Shown one piece after another: positions 1 through 10,898 of a stretch of 27,775 nucleotides of DNA. Source of the DNA: Scleroderma bovista. Taxonomy: Eukaryota > Basidiomycota > Agaricomycetes > Boletales > Sclerodermataceae. The notes beneath the pieces were generated by a model. The model saw only the letters and a program-made list of their open reading frames with translations, ran no database searches and was not told the DNA's origin. The DNA is taken from positions 1 to 27,775 of the forward strand of contig JAYMGJ010000691.1 of the NCBI GenBank assembly GCA_037178675.1, given 5' to 3'. How positions within the stretch are numbered: the first letter of the stretch is position 1; every line of letters begins with the position of its first letter. Both the position numbers and the translations under genes were made by a program.

Positions 1-13
1 TGATGGTCGGCAT

Positions 14-701
14 TCACTCATTCTCAAACCTCAACGAAACCGAGTTTACACAGTGACGCTCATTCGCTGGTATGGTTCATAAGCAATATGTACGGCGAAC
101 GAAGACGATGGACCTACTTGGAACAGGGAAACCTTCCCCCTTGAATACATGTCCAAGGTGGCCACCACATGACGTGCAAACAATCTCTGTCCTGACTGTG
201 CCCATCGATCTGTCGTCTTGACGGGCAACCGCACCAGGGATCGCTGCGATCGATACTCAGAACCACAACAGTGGATAAGATGACGGGGATCGGACACACC
301 ATCGAAGAAGGCAGGCCATCCGCAGCCGCTGTTGAACTTGGTATCGCTCTTGTATAAAGGTGACCCACACCCGGCGCAGGAGTAGACACCCTTCTGTTTG
401 TAATTTTCATATTCTCCACTGCCAGGACGCTCTGTGCCTTTCTGACGCAGAATGCGGAACTGCATTCGAGGCCATTTCAGCCACATACATCATGGTTACG
501 GAAGGCAGAGAAGCTGTATACCTGCTCTGGGGACAGGATTGCACGCCATTCCTGCTCGGTCTTGTTGATCTTTGTGCCCGAGGACATGGTTGGAGAAGAA
601 TTGTGAATAGGACGACTGAAGACTCTCGATGAATGGTTCAGTGCAGGAGCTCTGAGAGATAGCGGAGCAAGTCTGCACGCAGGCTTGAGGAACGTTTGCA
701 T
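14..701 (-). CDS. MXR2: Methionine-R-sulfoxide reductase (MsrB type), mitochondrial form
   Basis: MsrB enzymes reduce the R epimer of methionine sulfoxide in proteins with thioredoxin. Spliced model: exons 522-701, 300-459, 118-243 and 14-66. All introns are GT-AG and in phase, giving 172 aa. Seen: EWRAILSPEQ at the domain start, two CxxC pairs of the zinc site (CAGC in exon 2, CTSC in exon 3), the GCGWPAFF block, GGHLGHVF, and RHCVNS near the C-terminus carrying the catalytic Cys. The first 38 residues are rich in Arg, Ser and Leu without acidic residues, as in a mitochondrial presequence. A second Met at residue 39 (MSSGTKIN) starts exactly before the enzyme domain, so cytosolic and mitochondrial forms are possible (inference). 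It lies 186 bp downstream of the DNAJC7 stop on the same strand. Confidence 0.93.
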
Positions 702-887
702 TTATGGGGATCTTGATAAGTCAAATCGATTCAAAGAGGCCAATTCCTGCCCGGCCGAACGTTGGTCTCCACTTGCGTGGGACGCCTCGAGTTATATAAA
801 TCCACGATGGGAAGATATATTATGAGATAGCCTTGATATGAACAGTAGAGTACGTATCCGACACCCAGACGAACAAAAGCTCGGATG

Positions 888-2930
888 TCAGAAGCCGAAG
901 CTTTGACTTCGAGTGTGGAATCGGAAGCCTCCCCCTCCACCACCAAATGACCCAGCATTCCCGAACGGCCCCCCACCACCCTGGAACTGGGCAAAGAGGT
1001 CGGCTATGTCCACACCGTTCATCCCGAAGGCATTCGCGGAGTCCATCTGGCCATCTTCGTCTTCACCCAGATCGTATCTCTGGCGCCGTTGCGGGTCTGC
1101 AAGCACAGCATGCGCTTCGACAACAAGTTTGAATTGTTCCTCGTCACCGCCCTGTTGACCAACATGATCATGGGAATGATGAGACACTCGGAGCCATCAG
1201 CCAAGACTACTGACCTTGTCCGGGTGATGCTTCAAGCTTTCGCGGCGGTATGCCTTCTTTATGTCAATCTCTGTGCAGTCTCTGGCCAAACCTGGAAACA
1301 ACCGTAAGCATCTCAAACGGGCAAGTCGACGGAGAAGCTAACCAAGGATCTTGTAATAATCTTTTGTCTTGCTCCTCTTGAGAGCAGCTTCTGCCTTTTT
1401 CAGTTCAACTCTGAGAGTCCTCACATCTCCGTCTGCGCCTTCTATCCCAGCTTGCTCTACGGCGGCTTTAAAGTCGCCTACGGCAGCATCGAACTTCTCA
1501 AGGTGTAAGTTAATGCGTGCACGCGTCCGCAACGCTTTAAACGACGTTGAAACGAGAGCCAACGAAGCCTCGGTATCCGCGAGAGCTTCGTCATAGCGCT
1601 CCAACTAGAAGATGCATTGTTAGATGGGCACATGCACAATTCACACAGCACATACCTTGTGCTGTGCCGTGGCCCGATTCGAGAGAAGCGTAGCACGTAT
1701 CTGACCACCTTTCCCTTCCTCCGCTGCATCGCCTATACGCTGTGTAGAATAATTCGATGTCCATACGAAAATGCGAATTGCTAGTTTCGCCTACCTCTAG
1801 AGTTTCCGTATATCTCGCGACAGCTTCTTCCAAGTTGCCGGCTTTGAAAGCCGTGTTACCCTCCTCCTTGAGTCGTTCTACGTCCTTTACTCGTTTCCGT
1901 AATCTCAGGGCCGGCTCATACCCAGGATCCAGTTTCAATGCAGAGACGACATGCTGGAGTGCCTGAGACAGCTTCCCAGAAAGAAACAAGACCAGGCCCC
2001 TGATCGTAAGAATTTCAGGAGAGTTGGGCTCCAATCTTAATGCATCGCTGTGAGGGCAAATTGCGGAATTTAGTTGATCGAGCCCTGCCAATTAGTTGCT
2101 GAAGAAGTGGGACATTCCCGGGTCAACTTACTTCGCAGCAATGTTGGCGGCATCCCAGTTGGCCCGCCCCAGCTCGAGTTCTACCCGCCATAGACGCCAC
2201 TGAATTGGTACTTCCCCTTCTTCAGCTTCAATGCTTTGCAGGCATTTGTCCAAGGCCAGACGAGACATTGCCCAATCTTTCTTCTGCTTGGCATTCTCGA
2301 AATTGCGCAAATGCGCCTCGAGTTCGCAAACTTTGGTCTGCAGCTGGAGGGCGGTAGAGTTTGAGGGCTCCAAGGACAAAATTGTCTGGAGTGTGGTGGC
2401 AGCAAGCTTGGACTCGCCGAGAGCGAGTTGGCAGCGAGCAAGACGAGCAAGCGTTTTTAAGGATGGATCTTCGGACTGCAGGGCTGCGGCATGCTGACAA
2501 TCTGTAAGGGCGGGCCGGAAGCGTTTCAGCGCTATGTAGGCGGCGGCACGATTGGTGAGATAGGACGGTTCCGTGGGTTTCATGTCTGTGTGGCGTGAGT
2601 GTGATTCCAAGGAGAAGGGTGGTGTCATTACCGATGGCCTTGGTATACAGCTCAATGGCATCATTGTATTGCTTCGTCTTAAAAGCGGTATTCCCTTCCT
2701 CCTTGATCTGATCTGCGGTTGGTCCTTGTGGTGTTGGCGGGGGAGATGCAACAGGTGAAGGAGGGGCGGGTTGGGGAGGAGAGGTGCTAGGTGCAGGGGT
2801 GGGTGCGGGTGTGGGTTCTGGGCTGTGAAACGGGTAGCTTAGCATAGAATACACGAGCAGAGGAAACGCCATACGAGGCCTTCGGCGGTTGGGGCTTCTT
2901 CTTGGGCATGTATTTCTTCTTGTTCGCCAT
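888..2930 (-). CDS. DNAJC7: DnaJ homolog subfamily C member 7-like co-chaperone (TPR repeats plus C-terminal J domain)
   Basis: Co-chaperone that binds Hsp70/Hsp90 through TPR repeats and stimulates Hsp70 ATPase through its J domain (family knowledge). Exons: 2875-2930, 2632-2822, 2132-2585, 1795-2047, 1656-1739, 1343-1604, 1215-1291, 888-1151; all phases agree, 546 aa. Seen: Lys-rich start (MANKKKYMPKKK), a Pro-rich linker to about residue 50, TPR units beginning with the repeated phrase KEEGNTAFK (two separate copies) and LSNRA/LTNRA helices, then the J domain from KDYYKILG (about residue 426), with the HPDK tripeptide at about residues 455-458, and a Gly/Phe-rich tail. Human DNAJC7 is about 494 aa, so the length fits. 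The Met at 3050 is also in frame but would add residues overlapping the divergent promoter; I prefer 2930. It is divergent from the F-box gene. Confidence 0.93.
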
Positions 2931-3111
2931 GGCTTTTGACTTGAAACGCTTCCAGAGACGGCGAAATGGGTTGTGGGCTTGCAGTGGTCGCTCAGAGGGC
3001 GCCAGGTCGTTGAGTCGTGCACTGGACCCCTCACAAAAGACAAAATACACAGCAGATCTCTGATACAGCAGTCACGTGAGATACCCTTCCTGTTACTCGA
3101 CGCCATCCACG
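2931..3111. promoter_or_regulatory. Shared divergent promoter, DNAJC7 (-) / F-box WD40 gene (+)
   Basis: Only 181 bp separate the two start codons, so both core promoters and 5' UTRs must sit here. No clear TATA box is visible. Coupled expression of a chaperone and an SCF receptor is possible but not shown by the sequence. Confidence 0.6.
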
Positions 3112-5374
3112 ATGGGCGACTCGACAGTCGACCCGACGACGGCGCTCGCAGACCCTACCCAGTGCCTGCACGGGCAGCCCGCCTCCATGTCCTCGACCCT
3201 TTACATGCCCATCGTCTCCCCCCCGACTCCCGCACCCTCTCCTGGCCCCACCCAGCACACACCCAACCCTCTTGCGCGATTCCAACCACACCGTGCTTCC
3301 TACCATGACCCAGCCAGCTTGTCCCGCATGGAATTCGCCAACCTCGCAGCCCACGGCGCAGCAGCTCGCCAGCGATATCTCGTCTCCCTTCTTAATGACT
3401 GTACTCCCTCGGAACTCCACTTCATATCACAAACAATCACCCCCATGCTCAAACACGACTTCTTCGTCGAACTACCCCCAGAGCTGGCGTATCATATCCT
3501 CAGTTTCATCGACGACCCAAAGACCCTCATCAGGGCGAGTCAGGTGTGCAAACGGTGGCATAATCTCGTCATGGACGAATACCTCTGGAAGAGGATGTGC
3601 GAGCGGTATGCATTCTCACTAGACATACGGTCCCCAGACGACGACGAGATTGCCCACGAACCCTTGGACAGTCCCCCCTTTCCCTATCAAGACATCCCTG
3701 CAGTGTTCTCAGCGAGAGAGCAACTGCACCATCCAGATTTGGTTAGCACGAGTATTCGACTAGGGGCTGTACCTTCATACCACAAACAATTCAAATATGC
3801 ATATACTCTAAGTAAGTTCTTGGTTACATCATGCACTCGAAATAACAACAGAACTATCCTATAGTGTCCAATATGCGAAGAGGCGGCACACTATTGCACG
3901 CGCATCGCATGTCCGCTGTGAACCCAGATGGTGGCGTTATTACATCCGTCGCGCTAGACTCCGACCAAGTCGTCGTCGGTCTCGCAAACTCAAAGGTCCA
4001 CGTCTTCAGTGCCCATTCGGGGGTTTTGTCCCGCACTCTCACCGGCCATGAACTGGGGGTATGGGCAGTCCATCTCGTCAGCCGCGGAGGATTCTGGGAC
4101 GAACCTGGTGGTATCGATATCCTGAACGAGCCAGACAGTGAATCTCAGGAATCCGAGCTACACCCTGACTTGCGCAAGGCGCTCGGTCTGGATAAACCAA
4201 GGCGACTGAGACGCACTCCTCGACCAGATGGCCCTGGAAAGCCAAGTGATCTATGTTGTACTTCTGAAGGCTGGGGACAACCTAATCCGATAGTCGTCAG
4301 TGGTGGGTGTGACAAGCGACTCAGAGTGTGGGATGTAGTCACCGGGTGCGTCCTTTAATGTCATGGCACTATTGGTTGTTGATCCGGCAAAAATAAGACG
4401 TTGTATATATGTGCTGGATGGTCATACATCCACTATCAGGTGCATCAGGGTTTTGCATAACCGTCCCCTGGCCGTGACTGGTTCTCGAGACACCACCATA
4501 CGTGTATGGAATATCCAGAAGGGCACGCTATTGCGTGTGCTACAGGGACACCAGCAGAGTGTGCGATGTCTAGATGTATGTGGTAATCGAGTGGTTAGTG
4601 GCAGTTACGATGCGACTTGCAGAGTGAGTAATCCGACGTGTTTCCGATACATGATGGAGTCCTTGGTTTCTCGCAGGTATGGAACGTGGATACGGGCGAA
4701 TGCTTGCATGTCCTTCGCGGCCACGGCCTTCAGATATATTCGGTAGCATTCGATGGTGTGCATATCGCATCTGGTGGTATAGATACCACCGTCCGTGTAT
4801 GGGATGCGGAATCGGGGTCAGTTTCGTTGCGCTCTCGCCCCTGTGTCTTCCTGACATTGTTTTCTTTAGCGATTGTATAGCACTTCTTCAGGGACACACG
4901 GCGCTAGTGTGTCAACTCCAGCTGTCTGCTTCCGCGGGCCTTCTTGCAACCGGCGGTTCGGATGGCCGTGTCATCACGTTTTCTCTCCATGACTACAGCT
5001 CTCTACAGCGGATCGCCGCCCACGACTCCTCTGTAACTTCCCTCCAGTTTGACTCCAATTTTCTCATCACAGCTGGTAATGACGGGCGTGTGAGGATGTA
5101 CGAGACACAAAGTGGCGTGCACGTAACGGACCTCAGCGAGCGGTCGGAGAGCGTGTGGAAGGTGGCCTGCAAGCACGGAACATGTGCAATCATGTGTCGG
5201 AGAGCTGGCACGACGGTAATGGAGATCTGGAGTTTTAGGCCGAAGGAGAACATGGCACGAAATATGGGGTTTGGTCAATCAACAACGCGAGCCTACACAC
5301 ATTCTAGGCTCCATTTCCTTCCGGGAGCTCCAAGGCATGATATGAACCGAACTGGGAATGCCTTTGTACCCTAA
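3112..5374 (+). CDS. F-box/WD40 protein, Cdc4/FBXW7-like SCF substrate receptor
   Basis: Substrate-recognition subunit of an SCF ubiquitin ligase: the F-box binds Skp1 and the WD propeller binds phosphodegrons (family knowledge). Exons: 3112-3811, 3865-4345, 4398-4623, 4677-4816, 4870-5374; phases agree, 683 aa. Seen: Pro/Ser-rich N-terminus (1-75), a helical dimerisation-type D domain (about 77-115), F-box about 117-163 (FFVELPPELAYHILSFI, then CKRWHNLV), then seven WD units from about residue 250; GH and WD-type endings are clear (LDGHTSTIR, TTIRVWNI; LQGHQQSVR; LRGHGLQIY, TTVRVWDA; LQGHTALV). A roughly 60-residue charged insertion sits between the first blades. D domain plus F-box plus seven blades points to the Cdc4/Pop1 branch rather than Met30, but orthology needs a tree. 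The start is ATG 3112; an upstream in-frame GTG is not needed. It converges with the LACTB2 gene (123 bp). Confidence 0.9.
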
Positions 5375-5497
5375 TTTCTGTACACTTTAATGGGGCTCTC
5401 ACACCAACTTAATATGTAATCTTATTCCCGGTGATGTATACCAGCTTCCAGGCATTCTACCTTCCCATCAGTTCGATCTAAATCCATACTTGTGATA

Positions 5498-6688
5498 TCA
5501 CAACTTGCAATTGAGTAGTTCCCACTGAGTCTCCTTGCCCTCCCCACCGAGTCTCCGAACTTTCCCTTCGCTTGTTAATTTGTCCAAGTGCAGTGAAATG
5601 CTCCAGGTAGCTGGGTTCCACAAGTGCTTTGGATATGCTGCGTAAATCTCAGAGACGATAGCCCAAGTAGACCACGCCCTAGGCTGGTCGGGGGGTGACT
5701 GTTGCATCAGCTTCAAGATCTGATCCTCCCGCTCCATACGGTGAGTTATGTATTCATTTATAAGCTGGGGACCGCCTTGGACGACGGGACCGTGTCCTGG
5801 GTAGAGAACAGTGTCCCTGTCGCATAGCAAGAGCATCGTCTGAAGGGTGGAAATGTAGGTTCCAAGATTCTCAAAGACGGTGGAGCCTTGCCCAAGCACC
5901 GTGTCTGCGGTGTACAGCACATTGTCGCTCGGAAAATGAAGGCAAATGGAGTCTTCCGTGTGCCCGGGTGAATGTATGATACGGAAGTCTGCCAGGTTCT
6001 CCCGTGGGTTGGAAGTAGTCACCGGGAATGCCTGTCCGTCCTGAAGGTCATAGAAGGGCGACCCTGTAGTAGTCGGCTGGTAGCTCCCAGCAGGGATATT
6101 GTCTACACAAAGCGCGAGTTTGTTGTGGGAAGGGAGGGTCGTGTGGGGAAACTTGTGTAGTCTTGGGGGTTTGAACGGGAGGGACGAATTTTGGGTATCC
6201 CAGAGACGGCGGAGAAGAGCCAGGACAGACGGAAGGCCACCGACATGGTCGTGGTGCCAGTGGGAGAGAATAATATCGGAAATATGTTGTTGGCTATGGT
6301 CATTGGCGTGGTCTGTTGGTAGGCGATTCTCGAGAAGGACAGATTCGAGAAGGGGGATGTAGTCGGGTCTACCTTCGCCGGTGTCGATGAGGGTGTAGGG
6401 ACGATGTTCACCGACAAGATATGTGTTAGTTCCTGGGACTCTGTCTGAGCAGGTAAAGCGGGTCAGAGGTGGGCGATACGGTTACCCTGCAACGTGAATT
6501 TCCCTGGATTCTTTTATCAAGTTATCAGATCGGACAATACGCCAAAGGCATCCGGATGTCAATTCACCTGCCCCAGGATGCGAGTGACATGGCCACTTAG
6601 CTACTTCGTATCGTTGTGACATTACCGAAAGACAGTAGTGGGTAACACTTACCCGCGTAACAGATGCCAGAGCCTGAAGTTGCTCCAT
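5498..6688 (-). CDS. LACTB2: LACTB2-like metallo-beta-lactamase-fold hydrolase
   Basis: Human LACTB2 is a mitochondrial single-strand endoribonuclease; the fungal role is inferred only. Exons: 6653-6688, 6568-6600, 6486-6510 and 5498-6444; phases agree, 346 aa. Exon 2 is a 33-nt microexon (LSGHVTRILGQ) and exon 3 only 25 nt (NPGKFTLQ plus one base). They were recovered because the family N-terminus reads SVTRL...RILG.NPG.FTLQGTNTYLVG; here the residues after FTLQ are DRVPGTNTYLVG. Seen: metal ligands in SHWHHDHVGG, SPGHTEDS, TADTVLGQG and YPGHGPVV, and a C-terminal helical/winged part (WSISLHLDKLTSEGKVRRL). Length is slightly above the human 288 aa because of a loop after the HxHxDH motif. 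The promoter side abuts the tRNA gene. Confidence 0.9.
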
Positions 6689-6762
6689 CTCAAAGATATG
6701 ACAGTATGGGATAGAGGTCCAAGTGGAGATCAGTGCAAACAGAGGTAATGACTCAATCCAAC

Positions 6763-6767
6763 AAAAA
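6763..6767 (-). terminator. Pol III terminator of tRNA-Ile
   Basis: A run of five T on the minus strand begins 4 nt after the last acceptor-stem base of the tRNA, as expected for RNA polymerase III termination. Confidence 0.75.
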
Positions 6768-6771
6768 GTAT

Positions 6772-6844
6772 GGCCAACGTGGGGATCGAACCCAAGACCT
6801 TCGCGTTATTAGCACGACGCTCTAACCAACTGAGCTAGTCGGCC
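6772..6844 (-). tRNA. trnI(AAU): tRNA-Ile, anticodon AAU (AUU decoder after A-to-I editing)
   Basis: Folds on the minus strand as a 73-nt intronless cloverleaf: acceptor GGCCGAC paired with GTTGGCC (one G-T pair), D arm with AGCTCAGTTGGTTAGAGC, anticodon stem TCGTG/CGCGA around loop CTAATAA (anticodon at 6808-6810), and T arm with GGGTTCGATCCCC. The A box and B box internal promoters are intact. CCA is not encoded, as usual for eukaryotes. It sits between LACTB2 (-) and POLD4 (+), transcribed toward LACTB2, with its 5' end 73 bp from the POLD4 start codon. Confidence 0.96.
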
Positions 6845-6917
6845 GTTGAAGACGGTTCGCTTATCTCAACCAAGGCCGACTTCTGTGGCTGTGCATCAAC
6901 CCCTGAATTCGAACCTT

Positions 6918-7692
6918 ATGCCACCCAACACTCGCAGTCGCTCGAAGATGAAGCAAGGCACTCTGAACTTTACCAGCTCCAAACGAACCAGCTATGCAGC
7001 CGATGCGAAATCAAAGAAACCTGCTGCCTCTCGTCAGTTGAAGCATGCTGAAGGGAAGCCAACGATAGCAGAGGATGGCGGCGAACCCAATACAGCGCAG
7101 GTTGAGATATCCTCTGACGAGGACTCGCCTGCCATTGTCCCCTCCAAAAGGACTCGAGGTAGCCTTCCCAAAAGAGGCCTGAGAGGGGCGAAGGGCACCC
7201 CAAAGAGGACAGAGGATGTCCCTATTACTCCTGAACGAGAGACCCTTGATGTGGAAGACAAAGCTGGTCGTTACCGCAGGTATTACAATGAAGTGAGAGA
7301 GAAGATGGGCTACGTGAATCCGAGTGAGCAAAACACATGAGTTTTCAGCGGAAGACTGATACCCATCTACTCCGTTAGTTCATGCGAACGGCCAGAACAA
7401 AATACACCTGATGCTCCGCTACTTTGACCTGTGAGCCTTAGGGGCAGCGTGTGTCTTCGTTTGCTCATATTTTTCTAGGTCTTACGAGTATGGGCCGTGT
7501 GTCGGTATGACGCGACTGGAGCGATGGGAGAGAGCTGAGACTTTAGGTCTCAGCCCACCCCCCGAGGCAAGTACTTACCAGATACACATTACCATCGACG
7601 CAATTGTTTTCCAGGTTCGTCAAATTCTGTTGACGACGGAAGGTAGCGAGAAAGAGGAATACACGCAATGCGTGTTATATGGAGAGGTTTGA
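6918..7692 (+). CDS. POLD4: DNA polymerase delta subunit 4 (p12/Cdm1)
   Basis: Small non-essential subunit that stabilises polymerase delta and contacts PCNA (family knowledge). Exons: 6918-7323, 7379-7430, 7479-7566, 7615-7692; phases agree, 207 aa. Seen: basic N-terminus with a PIP-like stretch (KQGTLNFTS, degenerate because the usual final aromatic pair is missing), an acidic Ser/Asp patch (EISSDEDSPAIV), then the hallmark C-terminal block: LRYFDLSYEYGPCVG, MTRLERWERA, PPPE, VRQILLTT and a final TQCVLYGEV. The last intron (7567-7614) begins GCAAGT, i.e. a GC-AG intron; using the nearby GT donor would shift the frame and destroy the conserved PPPEV. ATG 6918 is the first good start; the open frame upstream runs into the tRNA. 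Human p12 is 107 aa; the fungal one is longer through its N-terminal tail. Confidence 0.93.
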
Positions 7693-7987
7693 TTCAGATT
7701 GTATCGACTACACCGTGGTTATGGTGGCCGACTTGGATGGACATCTCTACGCTTATTATTGTAATATACCGTGCACATATACTTTTACAATGTTTTATGC
7801 TACGCCTGAACGTAGTGTTCGATTGCTGGTACTGTACGTTGGAGAGAGCAGGATGTTCGTTGTGACAGTGTTTGTGGATTATGCTCGGAAGTCTCCTGTA
7901 TTTGCATACCGAGTAAACCGCTGTCAAGTTTGTTCTATGTAAGTAGCAAGGACTATTGCATGTAACAAGCAGTCATTCTGTTTCCAA
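7693..7987. other. Convergent intergenic stretch (3' UTRs)
   Basis: Tail-to-tail spacer between POLD4 (+) and the FAD monooxygenase (-). Several short overlapping reading frames exist on both strands, but none has splice-consistent extensions or a recognisable motif. I see nothing else here. Confidence 0.6.
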
Positions 7988-10586
7988 TCAAGCATCAGAG
8001 GGACGAGGAATCAAGAAGGATGCGAAGTATTCATCCAGGTCCTCCAGCGCAGAACACGGAGCTATCATCCCAACATATCCATCTGGCCGGACAATCACAA
8101 ATGTCACATCATGGGTATTGATACCAAATCTTTCATACGCTCCACCACCCTTGCTCCCAGTGACATCGGTATCATCGAGAAGAACCCTACAGACACCAAT
8201 GATAAAGTAAATTTCTAGGCCAAAAGCTAATGCTCACTTTGACCAATGAGGTTGAAGTGTATCAGGTACATTCAAATAATTAAAGTCGATCTTGTTTCCA
8301 GAAGCGATGGAAATAATGTCGAACATCAGGGGAGTTTGTCCATCTATCGGGTACTTTCGGAGGAAGCTTGTTGGTTCATCCAATTCTTTGGCGAGTGCTT
8401 TAACTCCAGGAAGGCGAAACTCATCCAGAATCCCAAGGAAAATGAGAATCTTCCAGCGGATATCAGCTGGTAGCAAATCCTGGATTTCCACTGGTCGTGA
8501 ATCCGCTGCACGAACGAATATTTGTGGAAGCATGCGGTCCCCGATGACAAGATTCCTGGCACACTCTTGGTGCTTGGTATTGACAATTGCAGAAGGTCCA
8601 TAGTGCACGCCTATGCCGCTTGTGAAATCTCCAAACGCCTGGAATGCACTATACATGTGTGGCTTGTGTAAACATCTACAACGAAGTTGGTAAAACGGGA
8701 GATATGCATACTTGAGGTACTGTTCATGTGATATACCATCTTGGTAGTCAGACGTTCTCGGCTTACCTGAGAGCAATGCTGAGTACTCTTTATCAAAATC
8801 AATCAGGTCTTGAGCATATTTCCTCCGCTCTGACTCGTACTGCGCCAAAAGTGTGATGAGATGACGCCTTACAACTTGTAATGCACGTACGGTTTTCAAG
8901 ATCGACGGATGTGCCCACCCCCTCAGGACCTGAGCAACCTTCCATGCTGATCATAATAATCAAAGCAAAATGATCAAAGATAGATATACTCACCGAGATT
9001 GTGCGTATCATTCACACTCGCATTCATTCCCTGTCCTGTGGCTGTATGAGACATCGCCAGGTGCTCTCTTGCATCCTGCACAAACCTGCTTTAGCCGAGT
9101 GTGTATGACACGCATCACCGGCGATGAACACACGGTCTCCGACTGAATATGCAGATGCCACACGTTGACCGACTTGACGCAAAACGAGTAAAACAGTGCT
9201 AAAACGAACGTTAGGGGACGTACCAGTGTATATTGTCCACCATTCTACGTCTGTCAATGGACGAATATAAAAAGGATGAAGTGATTTCCTGGCCACCTTC
9301 ACGACCACCATTCCATTAATGATTATAAAACCCTCAGGGCTAGTTCTCACCTCAAGAATTCCCTCCAGACCCATGCGGGCTTTGTCAACTCTCCCTGTCT
9401 GAGGATCGATGACGTCTTGATCCGACAACTGGACGTACAGGCGGATTTTGTCATGTTCACGTGGAACAATCAAGCACGAACCATTCATGGAGTGGATGCC
9501 CGACCCATTACGAATATCGGGAAAATTCGTGTCTGGAATCATGTCCACGACCCCCCATGTGGAATCTAATTATTTTGACATGAGTGTCACAATGAGACCA
9601 CACTAAAGTAAACTCACCTGTCTGCTCTCCCTCCATCTTTATTCCGAGGGCCTGGCGTACCCATGAATGCGCCCCTTCAAGGAAAGTAGGAATTATTTCC
9701 AGAAAGTGCAATGCATGAGGACACTTCACTTACCATCTGCGCCAATAACATACTTGGCATAGATAACCTCCGTCTTTTCCGCATCAGTAGCCGCATCCAG
9801 ACGTTCGAGCGTAACCTTTCATACCCTCAGTATGCGGATAGTGTACTGGCTGAGTAAACTGACCTTGATGGGGTGCGAGGACCGATCATATCCAAATTCA
9901 ATGGCGCATGACTTTACAGGTCGGTCTATTCTCAGACCGTGCAGCATCATTGAGTCTATGAATATGCTTTCTACAATTCCTTGATGCACAGTAACCTGAA
10001 ATCAGAGAATCAAGGGATTAGAATTCTTGACATGTTAGCTTGCGCACCTCGAACGGATAGCGGGCAGTTGGTGCGGTCACGTTAGGGGCACGACAAGTGA
10101 GCTAAAAGGGTAAGTATATTTTCACTTACCCGCGGGTGTTGTATACTTGCCTCAATCTCGCCATTCGGGTTGGGATTATAGAATGCCTGAGGTTTGTGGC
10201 CAGTCTGAACGACTGTGCATGGAGTACAGTTGGACTCAGGACGTACACACATGTGAATTTGGTTTCCTTCACGTAGCAGTCGTTCGGCTAAGCCATAGCT
10301 CTGAAATATGTTGAACTTTTATATAATAGACCATGTTTGGGCCCACTTGTAAAACTTCAATGGTCCTCGGTTGCGTCCCATCAGCGTGGCCAAGAGCAAT
10401 TTTTGAAGGCCTGTAGGTCTTAGTATCCGACTACCTGAAGCCCTAATCTTGCTCGACACACCTCTGATCAATGACCCTGAGCTTAATGTCACTCGCTGCA
10501 GCCAGTGCATTGCTACACATCAGTCCCGCAGGACCAGCTCCAATAACAAGGACATCGATGAAGCTTTCGGGCATCCGACTGGGCAT
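7988..10586 (-). CDS. FAD-dependent aromatic monooxygenase, phenol 2-monooxygenase family
   Basis: Flavoprotein hydroxylase of the phenol hydroxylase type, which hydroxylates aromatics using NADPH and O2; the substrate cannot be read from sequence. Fourteen exons: 10462-10586, 10347-10410, 10151-10300, 10048-10101, 9864-9995, 9734-9815, 9618-9674, 9351-9565, 9224-9296, 9086-9172, 8994-9041, 8712-8946, 8238-8648, 7988-8186; all phases agree, 643 aa, normal length. Seen: GxGxxG (GAGPAG, 16-21), GHADGTQPRTIEVLQSYGLA, DG motif (GADGAHSWVRQ), GD motif (GDRVFIAGDACHTHS, then GQGMNASVNDTHNLAWK), and a C-terminal thioredoxin-like domain (FTSGIGVHYGPSAIV; VTFVIVRPDGYVG). Intron 3 (10102-10150) is GC-AG. 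Introns 8 (9297-9350) and 12 (8649-8711) are multiples of three without stops and were called from family alignment. The neighbours give no pathway. Confidence 0.92.
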
Positions 10587-10898
10587 TGTGGTGGTACAGA
10601 AGAAATCCTAGATGCGTGGTCCAATCAGCAAAATATACATGTCGTTTACCCTAACGCGGCAAGTCTCGGCTCTTTTAGTGACTGGCATCCGGACACACTA
10701 CTGGGCCTTAAGCTTTAAGCCTCGCTTTTGTGGCCTTCGGAGAGGACACATCCATAGTAAGCACCAATTCCCAGGCCGATCGGCGTGAATGTGTTAACCC
10801 AGGAATCCTATAGTACATAAACTCGAGTATGATGAATTGAGATGATGGCGATACATGCCAGGAGACGATGTGCATGCACGCAGTCTATATTCAACAAA
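10587..10898. other. Intergenic, monooxygenase promoter side
   Basis: Contains the upstream region of the monooxygenase (-) and the 3' end of the small orphan gene (-). No motif, repeat or splice-consistent frame seen. Confidence 0.5.

Noticed and set aside
7668..7942. Short overlapping frames between POLD4 and the monooxygenase
   Set aside because: They overlap in three frames, lack splice partners and motifs, and lie in a convergent 3' UTR spacer.
10105..10132. A 28-nt GT-AG intron in the monooxygenase (GTAAGT donor)
   Set aside because: Too short for splicing; the 49-nt GC-AG intron ending at the same acceptor gives the conserved protein junction.
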